A DNA stretch of 64,000 bases from Bacteroidota bacterium (GTDB lineage: Bacteria; Bacteroidota; Bacteroidia; Bacteroidales; JAGONC01), in NCBI GenBank assembly GCA_022711405.1, contig JAKLFC010000001.1:124001-188000 (forward strand). The letters run 5' to 3'. Within the stretch, counting starts at the first letter, position 1. Every line of letters starts with the position of its first letter. The notes beneath the pieces are model-generated. The model was not told the origin of the DNA, did not search any database, and worked only from the letters and a program-made list of their open reading frames with translations. Below, piece by piece: positions 51,798 to 60,742 of this stretch. A program made the translations under genes and the position numbers.

Positions 51798-54700
51798 TCA
51801 CGGAGGGTGGTTTTAAAATACATGAAATTATGAGAGATTATGGTTTTGACGGAGTTGTTTTTGATCTGGATGGTGTGATCACCCAAACAGCCCTGGTGCA
51901 CAGTTCAGCGTGGAAGAAGATGTTCGACGGATTTTTGCAGGATCACAGCCGGAGGACGGGAATCCCTTTCAGGGAGTTCACCCACACGGATGATTATCTT
52001 CCCTATGTCGACGGAAAGCCCAGGTACAAGGGTGTGGAATCTTTTCTTGAGTCCAGGGGGATTCATCTGCCCTGGGGAGATCCTTCCGATCCGGAGGAAA
52101 AAGAAACCATCTGTGGACTGGGAAACAGGAAGAACAAAGCGTTCAACGATGTTCTGCAAAGCGATGGTGTCCGGGTATTTGATTCTACCGTGGATCTGAT
52201 CAGAAAGCTGATATCGGAGGGGATTCATACCGGCGTGGCTTCGTCGAGCAAGAATTGTGAGGCTGTACTTGAAGCCGCAGGCCTGTCGGGCTTGTTTGAA
52301 ACACGAGTGGATGGTGTTGTTTCAGCAGAGCTGGGTTTGCACGGCAAACCGGAACCGGATATTTTCACAACCGCCTGCGATCGTCTGGGAGTCACCTATG
52401 ACCGGGCAGTGATCGTGGAAGACGCCGTCTCCGGAGTACAGGCTGGTGCACGGGGTAATTTCGGTCTGACCCTCGGTATCGCACGGGAAAACAACACCAG
52501 GGAATTGCTCGAGAATGGCGCCGACATTGTCGTGACTGACATCGCGGAAATCGGTTTCGAGGGAATCGTTGAATGGTTCAGAAACGGCCTGGAAAAGGAT
52601 TCCTGGTCGGTCACCTATCACAATTACGATCCTGCAAAAGAGAAAACCAGGGAAGCACTGCTTACAATAGGCAATGGTTATTTCGGCACACGGGGTTGTC
52701 TGGAAGAACAAGCGGCCGGTCCGTTCAACTACCCGGGAACCTATATGGCGGGTATTTATAACAGACTGATCTCCAGGGTAGGTGACAGGGATGTCGAGAA
52801 TGAGGATTTCGTTAACTGCATCAACTGGACCGGTATCCAATTCCGGATCGGTGACAGTCCATGGGTGGATGTAAATGCTGTTGAAATTATTTCCATCCGG
52901 AGGGCTCTCTCCTTTTCTGACGGTATCCTTTACCGGGAGATGACCATAAAAGACGGGGATGGACGGATCACACAAATCGTGTCAAAAAGAACGGCAAATA
53001 TGGCCAATCCACACATGGCTGCAATGGAGTATACATTGTCCCCGGTGAATTATTCAGGATTGGTTACCATCCGTTCCGCCCTGACCGGCAACCATATCAA
53101 TGCCGGGGTAGAACGTTACAGGCAGCTGAATCAACAGCACCTCAAAGGGATCCAATCCGGGGGACAGGATGATATTCATTTTTTATTGATTGAAACAACT
53201 CAGTCGCAGATCCGGATTGCCAATGCAGCCACGTATACCATTTATCGTGATGACAAATTATATCATCCTGATTTTGAATATATTAACGACGAAGGTAGTT
53301 CCGAAGTACGATTCGCTGTGGCACTTACAGAGCATCAGCAGTTAAGAATGGATAAGTTAGTTTCGATAGTTACTTCGCGTGAAGTTTGCACGGAGGATCT
53401 TGTGGAAAGAGTGTCGGATGAGGTCATGCGGTACAGTACCTTCCAGGAAGTAGCTGACGAATCTGCCGAAAGCTGGAAAAGGATCTGGGACCGGATCGAT
53501 GTTAGCCTGAAGGGTGACCGCCTTGCTCAGAAGTTGCTCAGGTTGCACCTTTATCATACGATGGTGACTGCATCTCCCAACAATACAACGATCGATGCGG
53601 GCCTACCCGCGAGGGGTCTGCACGGGGAGGCCTACCGGGGACATGTCTTCTGGGATGAATTGTTCATCATGCCCTTGTACACGATCCATTTCCCGGAAGT
53701 TGCCCGGTCGCTGCTGATGTACCGGTACCGTCGCCTCGATGCGGCACGAGCCTATGCCCGGAAGTTTGGTTTTGAGGGTGCGATGTTTCCATGGCAGAGT
53801 GGCAGCGACGGCAGGGAGGAGACCCAGACGATCCATTTGAATCCCGTATCAGGCGAGTGGGGGCCTGACCACAGCTCGCTGCAGCGACATGTATCCCTTG
53901 CCATCGCGTATAATGTTTATGATTATTTCAGGATTACCGGCGACAAGAAATTCCTGCAGGAATACGGTGCCGAACTCTTCCTGGAGATCTGCCGTTTCTG
54001 GGCCAGCAAGTGTGAACTGGATGCGATGACAGGCCGTTATCGCATCAGGAAAGTCATGGGACCTGATGAATTCCATGAGAAATACAAAGATTCAGAGGAG
54101 GGAGGAATTACCGACAATGCATATACGAATATCATGGCCGGCTGGATCTTTACTACTGCAGGCGAGCTCTGGAGAGTACCTGACGACTCATGGAGAGAAC
54201 ATATTGCCGAAAAGACTGGCCTGAATGAAGCCGAGATCGCTCACTGGCAGATCATCAGCAGCAAACTGAACCTGGTGATCTCCATGGATGGTATCCTGTC
54301 GCAGTACGATGGTTATTTTGAACTTCAGGAACTCGACTGGGAAACCTATAAAAAGAAATACGGGAACATTTACCGGATGGACAGACTGCTCAAGGCTGAA
54401 GGCAAATCGCCGGATGAGTTCAAGGTGGCCAAACAGGCAGATACCCTGATGTTATTTTATAATTTTGATAAGCAGGAAGTCGACAGGATCATTGACCGTA
54501 TGCAGTACCAGTTGCCATCCGACTATGTGGAAAGGAATCTCCATTATTATCTTGGCCGGACATCCCATGGATCCACCCTGAGCCGTGTGGTCCATGCCCT
54601 TTTAGCCAATCAGATAGGGGATAGCAACCTGAGCTGGAAGCTCTATTGGGATGCACTGACCAGTGATTACCAGGATATCCAGGGGGGTACAACTGCCGAA

Positions 54701-55003
54701 GGTATCCACGCGGGTGTAATGGCCGGAACGGTCTGGATAGCCATCAGCTCATTCGCCGGATTGAATCTCAGGGGAGACCATGTCAGGCTCGATCCCCATA
54801 TGCCCGCACACTGGCGCGAAATTGCATTCTCTTTTACTTTCATGGGAAATGATTATCAATGCGTAGTGACGCATCAGACCGTGAGGATAAAAGTACAGCC
54901 TAAAAGCAGTCAGACGGTAATGGTTACAGTTGTAGACAAGGATTTCACTATTTCCGACCCCGAATGGATTGAGTATCCTTACCCCAAAATTTCCAAATCA
55001 TAA
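51794..55003 (+). CDS. Fusion: beta-phosphoglucomutase + GH65 maltose/trehalose phosphorylase
   Basis: A 1069-residue bifunctional enzyme. Residues about 1-265 are a HAD phosphatase-fold beta-PGM: FDLDGVITQTALVHSSAWKK, GVASSSKNCEAVLEAAGL, VIVEDAVSGVQAGARG. The remainder is GH65: YDPAKEKTREALLTIGNGYF, GHVFWDELFIMPLY, MFPWQSGSDGREETQ, and the catalytic acid in VMGPDEFHEKYKD (about residue 759). GH65 phosphorolyses maltose or trehalose to glucose plus beta-glucose-1-phosphate, which the PGM half turns into glucose-6-phosphate, so the two steps are coupled in one chain. Translationally coupled to the kinase. Which disaccharide is preferred cannot be told from sequence. Confidence 0.93.
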   Translation: MITEGGFKIHEIMRDYGFDGVVFDLDGVITQTALVHSSAWKKMFDGFLQDHSRRTGIPFREFTHTDDYLPYVDGKPRYKGVESFLESRGIHLPWGDPSDPEEKETICGLGNRKNKAFNDVLQSDGVRVFDSTVDLIRKLISEGIHTGVASSSKNCEAVLEAAGLSGLFETRVDGVVSAELGLHGKPEPDIFTTACDRLGVTYDRAVIVEDAVSGVQAGARGNFGLTLGIARENNTRELLENGADIVVTDIAEIGFEGIVEWFRNGLEKDSWSVTYHNYDPAKEKTREALLTIGNGYFGTRGCLEEQAAGPFNYPGTYMAGIYNRLISRVGDRDVENEDFVNCINWTGIQFRIGDSPWVDVNAVEIISIRRALSFSDGILYREMTIKDGDGRITQIVSKRTANMANPHMAAMEYTLSPVNYSGLVTIRSALTGNHINAGVERYRQLNQQHLKGIQSGGQDDIHFLLIETTQSQIRIANAATYTIYRDDKLYHPDFEYINDEGSSEVRFAVALTEHQQLRMDKLVSIVTSREVCTEDLVERVSDEVMRYSTFQEVADESAESWKRIWDRIDVSLKGDRLAQKLLRLHLYHTMVTASPNNTTIDAGLPARGLHGEAYRGHVFWDELFIMPLYTIHFPEVARSLLMYRYRRLDAARAYARKFGFEGAMFPWQSGSDGREETQTIHLNPVSGEWGPDHSSLQRHVSLAIAYNVYDYFRITGDKKFLQEYGAELFLEICRFWASKCELDAMTGRYRIRKVMGPDEFHEKYKDSEEGGITDNAYTNIMAGWIFTTAGELWRVPDDSWREHIAEKTGLNEAEIAHWQIISSKLNLVISMDGILSQYDGYFELQELDWETYKKKYGNIYRMDRLLKAEGKSPDEFKVAKQADTLMLFYNFDKQEVDRIIDRMQYQLPSDYVERNLHYYLGRTSHGSTLSRVVHALLANQIGDSNLSWKLYWDALTSDYQDIQGGTTAEGIHAGVMAGTVWIAISSFAGLNLRGDHVRLDPHMPAHWREIAFSFTFMGNDYQCVVTHQTVRIKVQPKSSQTVMVTVVDKDFTISDPEWIEYPYPKISKS

Positions 55004-55035
55004 CTACTAAATACTGAATTTTAAAATCTAATGGT

Positions 55036-55674
55036 ATGCTGGGAGATGTTTTATTGATTACCGATAAGCACCGCGAAGCGGGAGCAAAGATTATCGATCA
55101 TATACTTGCGAACCGCAGGGAGAAATATATTGTTGCAATCTCCGGGGAATCGGGTTCTGGTAAATCCGAACTGACCCACGTGGTGGCCAAGGGTTTGAGG
55201 CAGCATGGCCTGATGGCGAAGCCCATCCATATTGATAATTATTATCGGATCCATCCGTTGGAGCGAACTGCGTGGCGCCAGAGCCACGGAATCGAGAATG
55301 TGGTCGGCTACGGAGAATACGACTGGGATACGATCCATCAGAACATCCGGGATTTCAAAGCGGGGGGGACGTCGACCATGCCCTGCGTGGATCTGGTGAC
55401 CGAGCAGATCGATCAGCTGACTACCGATTTCCGGTCCATCGACATGATCATCATCGATGGACTTTATGCCATCAGGACGGAAGAGGCTGACCTGAGGGTG
55501 TTCATTGAGCTTACCTACCATGAGACGAAGAAGGCACAAGTGGTCAGAGGCAAGGAACCCCAGAACGAATACCGGATGCGGGTACTGGAACAGGAACACA
55601 AAATGGTTCAGGCGCTCAAACCCACGGCCGACCTGCTGGTTACCATGGAATTTGATGTCATCCCTGCCAGGTAA
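55036..55674 (+). CDS. Uridine-kinase-like P-loop kinase
   Basis: A 212-residue P-loop NTPase of the phosphoribulokinase/uridine kinase type. Walker A is ISGESGSGKSELTHVV (about 35-50), followed by HIDNYYRIHPLERTAWRQ, GYGEYDWDTIHQNIRDF, and Walker-B-like IIIDGLYAIRTEEADL. The C-terminus (VRGKEPQNEYRMRVLEQEH, ADLLVTMEFDVIPAR) differs from typical Udk. It starts 32 nt after the PGM-GH65 gene in the maltodextrin operon. A nucleoside kinase is out of place there, so a sugar or sugar-phosphate substrate is a reasonable guess. The exact substrate is unknown. Confidence 0.75.
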   Translation: MLGDVLLITDKHREAGAKIIDHILANRREKYIVAISGESGSGKSELTHVVAKGLRQHGLMAKPIHIDNYYRIHPLERTAWRQSHGIENVVGYGEYDWDTIHQNIRDFKAGGTSTMPCVDLVTEQIDQLTTDFRSIDMIIIDGLYAIRTEEADLRVFIELTYHETKKAQVVRGKEPQNEYRMRVLEQEHKMVQALKPTADLLVTMEFDVIPAR

Positions 55675-55675
55675 T

Positions 55676-57193
55676 TTAATTCAATTTTTTCGGGGCATCC
55701 ACGTCATTTACGAAAAGCACCAGCAGGGCTGCGATGAAAAGCGAACATCCTCCAAGGATGAGGGCATAGATCGGATGACCACCTGCAATGGTCTTCACAA
55801 AAAATCCCAGGATCGTGGCAGCCATGATCTGCGGTATGACAATGAAGAAATTGAAGATTCCCATATAGGTTCCCAGCTTGTTCTGAGGCAGTGATCCGGT
55901 AAGAATCGCATATGGCATGGCCAGGATGCTCGCCCAGGCGAGACCGACGCCCAGCATGGAAAGGATCAGAAGATTAGGATCCTTTAAGAAATATACGGAA
56001 ACCAATCCCAACCCACCGGCAATCAGTGATATCATGTGGGTGATCTTGCGGTTTGTCCAGCGGGCCAGTACCGGTAACAAAAAGGCCACCACCGCCGCAA
56101 AGCCATTATAAACGGCAAACATGATCCCGACCCAGTTGGCTCCTTCATTGTACAAAGCTGATGAAGGATCCGTTGTACCATAAATATGACTGGTCACTCC
56201 GGCGGTAGTGTAGATCCACATGGCAAACAGGGCAAACCATGTAAAAAACTGGACGATGGCCAGCTGCCCCATGGTTTTGGGCATCTTGAACAGGTCATTG
56301 ATCACCACCACGAAACCATTCCTGGTCTTTTTTGCTCTTACCAGCAGTCCCACGATAACCTGGATCAAACCGAAAGCTGCCAGCCCGCCGGCTAAAATAT
56401 ATAGTTCTGCCGCCAGCCTGAACCAATACACCAGGAATCCCAGTACAAGTCCTCCCAGCAACCAGAAGATGCTGGCTTTCAGGAACCGCCGGGCTGGCAG
56501 GGAAGCTTCGTCATGTACGGCCCTTTTATTGACCATCTCCTCCTGTTTGCTGAACTCTGCCAGCTCCTCAGGGGAATATTCCTTCGTCCGGAGCACGGTC
56601 CATATCACCGACAGGATGAACGCTGCAGAGCCTATATAGAAGGAGTACCTGACCGAAAGGGGTACATGCCCTTCCGGAGCAGTATTGGGTATTCCCAGCC
56701 AGTTGGTCAGAAGGTAGGGCAGGGCAGATGCGATCACGGCACCGGTGCCGATAAAGAAGCTCTGCATCGCAAATCCCTTGGTGCGCTGCTCCGAAGGAAG
56801 CATATCACCGACAAAGGCACGGAAAGGCTCCATGGAGATGTTAATGGAGGCATCCATGACCCAGAGCGTCCCTGCAGCAATCCATAAAGCCGGTGAGTTG
56901 GGCATGAACAACAGCGCCAGTGAAGCCAGGATGGCTCCAGCCAGGAAATAGGGCCTTCGTCTGCCTAAACGGTTCCAGGTATTATCACTCATATGCCCGA
57001 TGATGGGTTGCACGATCAATCCTGTGACCGGAGCTGCAATCCAGAGGATCGGGATGCTTTCCACACTTGCTCCGAGGGTTTCGAAAATACGGCTGACATT
57101 GGCATTCTGTAATGCAAAACCGAACTGAATGCCCATGAATCCAAAACTCATGTTCCAGATCTGCCAGAAACTCAAACGGGGTTTTTGTCTCAT
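55676..57193 (-). CDS. MFS sugar transporter, SLC45/GPH-like (maltose-type)
   Basis: A 505-residue protein with about twelve membrane segments. The start LSFWQIWNMSFGFMGIQFGF and the first cytoplasmic loop GRRRPYFLAGAI are typical of the SLC45/sucrose-transporter branch of the major facilitator superfamily. A long central loop (about 205-230, KEYSPEELAEFSKQEEMVNK) precedes the second half. It should move maltose or short maltodextrins into the cytoplasm with protons. It is convergent with the kinase-like gene (1 bp between the stop codons) and so completes the locus, although on its own transcript. Confidence 0.9.
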   Translation of the reverse strand: MRQKPRLSFWQIWNMSFGFMGIQFGFALQNANVSRIFETLGASVESIPILWIAAPVTGLIVQPIIGHMSDNTWNRLGRRRPYFLAGAILASLALLFMPNSPALWIAAGTLWVMDASINISMEPFRAFVGDMLPSEQRTKGFAMQSFFIGTGAVIASALPYLLTNWLGIPNTAPEGHVPLSVRYSFYIGSAAFILSVIWTVLRTKEYSPEELAEFSKQEEMVNKRAVHDEASLPARRFLKASIFWLLGGLVLGFLVYWFRLAAELYILAGGLAAFGLIQVIVGLLVRAKKTRNGFVVVINDLFKMPKTMGQLAIVQFFTWFALFAMWIYTTAGVTSHIYGTTDPSSALYNEGANWVGIMFAVYNGFAAVVAFLLPVLARWTNRKITHMISLIAGGLGLVSVYFLKDPNLLILSMLGVGLAWASILAMPYAILTGSLPQNKLGTYMGIFNFFIVIPQIMAATILGFFVKTIAGGHPIYALILGGCSLFIAALLVLFVNDVDAPKKLN

Positions 57194-57200
57194 TCCTAAA

Positions 57201-57262
57201 TGATTAAATTGTCAAATTATTAAATTGTTAAAGTGTCAAATTGTTCTATTGTTCTGTTGTTG
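57201..57262. repeat. AT-rich low-complexity tract
   Basis: Repeated AAATTGTCAAATTATTAAA-like and TTGTTCTATTG units upstream of the transporter gene. No gene or clear promoter was seen. Confidence 0.5.
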
Positions 57263-57293
57263 ATCCTGATTTCGTTCCACTTATCAGGACTAG

Positions 57294-57361
57294 CTGTTGC
57301 CCGCTGACTGCTGACTGCAGACCGCAGACCGCAGACCGCTGCCCGCTGCCCGCTGCCCGCC
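57294..57361. repeat. Heptanucleotide array directly after smpB
   Basis: About nine 7-bp units of pattern YYGCNGM on the plus strand (for example CTGCTGA, CTGCAGA, CCGCAGA twice, CCGCTGC three times). The array begins at the base after the smpB stop codon, read on the minus strand. It is related to the array at 23421-23455. Confidence 0.85.
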
Positions 57362-57805
57362 CTACCGCTCCCTCTCCATCTCCCTTTTAATGTCTTTCTT
57401 CTTCAGCGTTTCCCGTTTATCAAAGGTGTGTTTTCCCTTTGCCAGGGCAATGTCCAGCTTAGCCAGACCTTTTTCGTTGATATACAGTTGAACGGGAATG
57501 ATCGTAAAACCCTTCTCTTTCACCTTGTTGGAAAGCTTTCTCAGTTCTCTGGCCGTCAGTAGCAACTTACGGTCCCTTTTGGGATCATGATTGTAATAGG
57601 TGCCATGGGAATATTCCGAAATATGCAATCCCTTCACATATAACTCACTGCTTTCAAACACGCAAAAGGCATCCACAAAACTGACCTTGCCTGTCCGTAT
57701 CGATTTGATCTCCGTACCGGTAAGCACAATCCCAGCCGTGAATTCCTCCAGCAGGAAATATTCAAATGCAGCCTTTTTGTTTTTTATGACGATGGGTCCA
57801 CTCAT
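57362..57805 (-). CDS. smpB: SsrA-binding protein SmpB
   Basis: A 147-residue protein of normal length. It has the SmpB core: [71 protein letters not shown] and the basic C-terminal tail [15 protein letters not shown]. It binds tmRNA and delivers it to stalled ribosomes. It is transcribed after the YggS-type gene (15 bp apart). Its final codons CGG TAG abut the heptamer array. Confidence 0.97.
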   Translation of the reverse strand: MSGPIVIKNKKAAFEYFLLEEFTAGIVLTGTEIKSIRTGKVSFVDAFCVFESSELYVKGLHISEYSHGTYYNHDPKRDRKLLLTARELRKLSNKVKEKGFTIIPVQLYINEKGLAKLDIALAKGKHTFDKRETLKKKDIKREMERER

Positions 57806-57820
57806 ACTGACCTGCCGTTC

Positions 57821-58486
57821 TTAAGTTCGTTCTCCGAATATGGCTGATCCGATCCTTACCATGGTGGCACCTTCCTCAACAGCTATGGTCCAGTCCCCTG
57901 ACATCCCCATTGATATGTCGGAGAAGGATTCTATACCCGCAAAAAAGGTGGAATGTAAATGAGTAAAAGTATCCTTCAGCATCCTGAACTCCTTTCGTAT
58001 CCTGTCATGGTCTTCTGTCAGGGATGCCATGCCCATTACGCCACGGATCCTGATGTTTGTCATGCTTTTATATTCGGGGGAGGAAAGAATTACTGCTGCC
58101 TCTTCCGGAGTCAGACCGAATTTTGTTTCTTCACTGGCGATGTACATCTGCAAAAGGCAATCAATGATCCGCTGGTTTTTTAAGGCCTGTCTGTTGATCT
58201 CCGACAGCAGGTGGATACTGTCGGCGCTTTCTATCAAATGGATGAACGGGGCGATGTATTTCACCTTGTTAGTCTGCAGATGCCCGATAAAATGCCACTG
58301 AATGTCGGAGGGAAGCAGTGGCTGTTTGGTGATCAGTTCCTGCGCCTTGTTTTCCCCGAAGATCCTTTGCCCATTCCGGTACAGCGTCATGATGTCGTTC
58401 ACATCTCTGTTCTTGGAGACGGAAACAAGATGTACGGATACCGGTAAAATGTTCCTGATGTGCCGATAATTTTCTTCAATGCCCAT
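57821..58486 (-). CDS. YggS-family PLP-binding protein
   Basis: A 221-residue protein. The lysine that binds PLP is in LVSVSKNRDVNDI; other family marks are FGENKAQELITKQ, WHFIGHLQTNKVKYIAP, IRGVMGMASLTED and ISMGMSGDWTIAVEEGATM, then VRIGSAIFG. These proteins keep vitamin B6 and amino-acid pools balanced and have no clear catalytic activity. The frame opens to 58534, but that part overlaps the promoter box at 58512, so the ATG at 58486 is used. It leads an operon with smpB. Confidence 0.93.
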   Translation of the reverse strand: MGIEENYRHIRNILPVSVHLVSVSKNRDVNDIMTLYRNGQRIFGENKAQELITKQPLLPSDIQWHFIGHLQTNKVKYIAPFIHLIESADSIHLLSEINRQALKNQRIIDCLLQMYIASEETKFGLTPEEAAVILSSPEYKSMTNIRIRGVMGMASLTEDHDRIRKEFRMLKDTFTHLHSTFFAGIESFSDISMGMSGDWTIAVEEGATMVRIGSAIFGERT

Positions 58487-58511
58487 GGTGGTGACAGGCT
58501 GGATGAGGAGG

Positions 58512-58519
58512 CAAAGGTA
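58512..58519 (-). promoter_or_regulatory. -7 promoter box for the yggS-smpB operon
   Basis: The minus strand reads TACCTTTG then C, an exact match, 25 nt before the ATG at 58486. Confidence 0.65.
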
Positions 58520-58610
58520 GAATAAAATGTCCATTCGAGCGTTTTGGTCATGGATTTATCAATAATTCCTACTTTTACGCCCACTTTTACTGCTCCCTTA
58601 ACAGGCATCA

Positions 58611-60473
58611 ATGAAGCGGATCCTCTACAATCTGTTCATGCAGATCCTTTTCTGGCTGATGGCTTTCGCCATAGGCAGGGCCATCTTCATGACCTATTAT
58701 GCGAACATGATCGCCCAGGAAAATGCTGGCTTCTGGCACAGCATGGGTGCTTTCTGGCATGCACTGCATCTTGACCTGGCCACCACCTGTTACCTGATGT
58801 TCTTTCCCTTCCTGGTGCTGGTGGTGCAATCCTTTTTCAGTCCGAAGTGGATGAACTGGTTCCACAGAGTATATACATTTCTCATCCTGATGCTGTACGC
58901 CCTGCTTATTGGAGCTGAAAATGGAATCTATTACGAATGGAGAACCAAACTTCCGTATAAGGCCCTGCAGATTCTTTCGCATCCTTCAGAGATCTTCAAT
59001 ACAGCAGAAACGGGTACTTTTTTTATCCTTCTGGCTATTTTACTGTTTCAGTTGATCTCCAGTTACTGGCTCTATGTCAGGTTCTTTTTCAAGCCTGTGA
59101 TACAGCTTAAGCGGAATATCATTTTCAGCATCCTCTTTTTCATGATTACCCCGGTCTTGTTGATCATCGGAGCCCGTGGAGGTATCCAGGAGATACCGAT
59201 CATGCAAAGCCAGGCGTACTATTCATCACATCAGATTCTGAATCTGGCTGCTACGAATTCATTTTTCAATTTCTCGGCCAGTGCAAGGGAAAACTATCGC
59301 TACAAAGGGAAGAATCCATTTATCCATTATCCGCCTGATGAAGCAGAGAAGACGGTGAAGGAGCTTTACCTGATTGAAAAGGATTCTACCAGCAGGATAC
59401 TGACGACTTCGCGGCCCAACGTAGTTCTGCTCCTTCTCGAGAGCTGGTCGGCCGATCTCATTGAAGCGCTGGGCGGTGATCAGGGAATCACTCCCTCGTT
59501 TGATTCGTTAGTGACGGATGGTGTTCTCTTCACACACATCTATGCCAGCGGTACGCGGTCGGAGCAGGGCATGGCCTGCCTCTTTGGAGGTTTTCCTGCA
59601 CATCCGATCAGTTCCATCGCTGTTCAGCCCGATAAATACAATCACCTGCCCAGCCTGACACGAAAAATGATCGAGAACGGGTACTCGACTTCGTTCTATT
59701 TCGGAGGACAGCTGATCTACGGCAACATCAAGAGCTATATCTATTACAATGGTTTTCAGCGCATCAAGGAGATCTACGATTTCGATCCTTCGTTTCCGCG
59801 TGCAAAACTGGGTATTCATGATGAGTACACTTTATCGGAGCAGATCAGGGATCTGTCCGGGGAAAAAGAGCCTTTCTTTTCTTCCCTTTTCACGGTCAGT
59901 ACACATTCGCCGTTCGACATGCCCCTTGCAGTGAAAAAAGACTGGGGCTATAACTCAGTGATCAATGATTATTTGAATTCGGCTTATTACACCGACCGAT
60001 GTTTGGGTGATTACTTCCGGGAGGCCCGGAAGCAGCCCTGGTACGACAGCACCCTCTTCATACTGATCGCTGATCACAGTCACTTTTCACAGAAGAACTG
60101 GTACTATCACTCACCTGAATATCATCGCATTCCTCTGTTATTTTATGGTGAGGTGATCAAAAAAGAGTTCAGGGGATCAAAAATTGACCGGATCGGCTCC
60201 CAGGTCGATCTGGCTGCCACACTGCTTTCCCAGTTGTCGATCGATGACAGTGCTTTTGTGTGGAGCAAGGACCTGCTCAATCCTTATACAAAGGAGTTTG
60301 CCTATGTTTCCTTTGAAGAGGGGATAGGATGGATCGTCCCCGAAGGACACTTCTTCTGGGTGAACAATCTGAATGTGTTCTACAGCAATGAATTAAAAGC
60401 CTATACCGGCCTGATCAACCGGCAGGGAAAGTCATTTCTGCAGGTAGTGTATCAGAAGTACCTGGATTACTGA
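58611..60473 (+). CDS. LTA-synthase-like membrane sulfatase/phosphotransferase
   Basis: A 620-residue protein. Five hydrophobic segments in the first 200 residues (LFMQILFWLMAFAIG, ATTCYLMFFPFLVLVVQSFF, LILMLYALLIGAENG and others) are followed by an extracytoplasmic alkaline-phosphatase-fold domain: NVVLLLLESWSADLIE, the nucleophile threonine region YASGTRSEQGMACLF (about 315), and the metal-binding LIADHSHFSQ. LTA synthases move glycerol-phosphate from phosphatidylglycerol. In Gram-negative bacteria related enzymes decorate lipids or periplasmic glucans. The acceptor here is unknown. It is monocistronic and divergent from yggS. Confidence 0.88.
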   Translation: MKRILYNLFMQILFWLMAFAIGRAIFMTYYANMIAQENAGFWHSMGAFWHALHLDLATTCYLMFFPFLVLVVQSFFSPKWMNWFHRVYTFLILMLYALLIGAENGIYYEWRTKLPYKALQILSHPSEIFNTAETGTFFILLAILLFQLISSYWLYVRFFFKPVIQLKRNIIFSILFFMITPVLLIIGARGGIQEIPIMQSQAYYSSHQILNLAATNSFFNFSASARENYRYKGKNPFIHYPPDEAEKTVKELYLIEKDSTSRILTTSRPNVVLLLLESWSADLIEALGGDQGITPSFDSLVTDGVLFTHIYASGTRSEQGMACLFGGFPAHPISSIAVQPDKYNHLPSLTRKMIENGYSTSFYFGGQLIYGNIKSYIYYNGFQRIKEIYDFDPSFPRAKLGIHDEYTLSEQIRDLSGEKEPFFSSLFTVSTHSPFDMPLAVKKDWGYNSVINDYLNSAYYTDRCLGDYFREARKQPWYDSTLFILIADHSHFSQKNWYYHSPEYHRIPLLFYGEVIKKEFRGSKIDRIGSQVDLAATLLSQLSIDDSAFVWSKDLLNPYTKEFAYVSFEEGIGWIVPEGHFFWVNNLNVFYSNELKAYTGLINRQGKSFLQVVYQKYLDY

Positions 60474-60488
60474 ACCGGGCTTCCGAAA

Positions 60489-60668
60489 CTACTTTTTAAT
60501 GTCGTAATAGCAGACCTTGGGGGAGACGAGCTTTTCTTCTTTCTTAAGCTTACCAATAGCCTTATCGATCTCTTTTTTGTCAATCCCTGTCTTCTGCGCG
60601 ATCTCAGCCGATTTCATCGGCACTCCCGCTTCCTTAATGGTCTGGATAACAACTTCCGCTATTTCCAT
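60489..60668 (-). CDS. Small winged-helix DNA-binding-like protein
   Basis: About 59 residues from MEIAEVVIQTIKEAG. It has a compact helix-turn-helix pattern: GVPMKSAEIAQKTGIDKKEI then DKAIGKLKKEEKLVSPKVC and the ending YYDIKK, which is a beta-wing. Such short proteins are frequent in Bacteroidales and are annotated as transcriptional regulators without a known target. The frame opens to 60722, but that part runs through a palindromic repeat and was not used. It is convergent with the LTA-synthase-like gene. Confidence 0.7.
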   Translation of the reverse strand: MEIAEVVIQTIKEAGVPMKSAEIAQKTGIDKKEIDKAIGKLKKEEKLVSPKVCYYDIKK

Positions 60669-60686
60669 AATGATTTTTTGGTTGGA

Positions 60687-60731
60687 CCCCTCCCCAACCC
60701 CTCTCCTTAAGGGGAGGGGCAAGGGGTGGGG
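60687..60731. repeat. GC-rich palindrome
   Basis: CCCCTCCCCAACCCCTCTCC on the left mirrors GGAGAGGGG-type sequence GGGGAGGGGCAAGGGGTGGG on the right around a TTAA centre. It lies between the winged-helix gene and DUF1015, both on the minus strand, and can form a hairpin after DUF1015. Confidence 0.75.
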
Positions 60732-60742
60732 TTGTATTTTTC

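Noticed and set aside
57294..57361. Heptamer array as a possible CRISPR
   Set aside because: Units are 7 bp with no spacers and no cas genes nearby; it is a simple tandem repeat.
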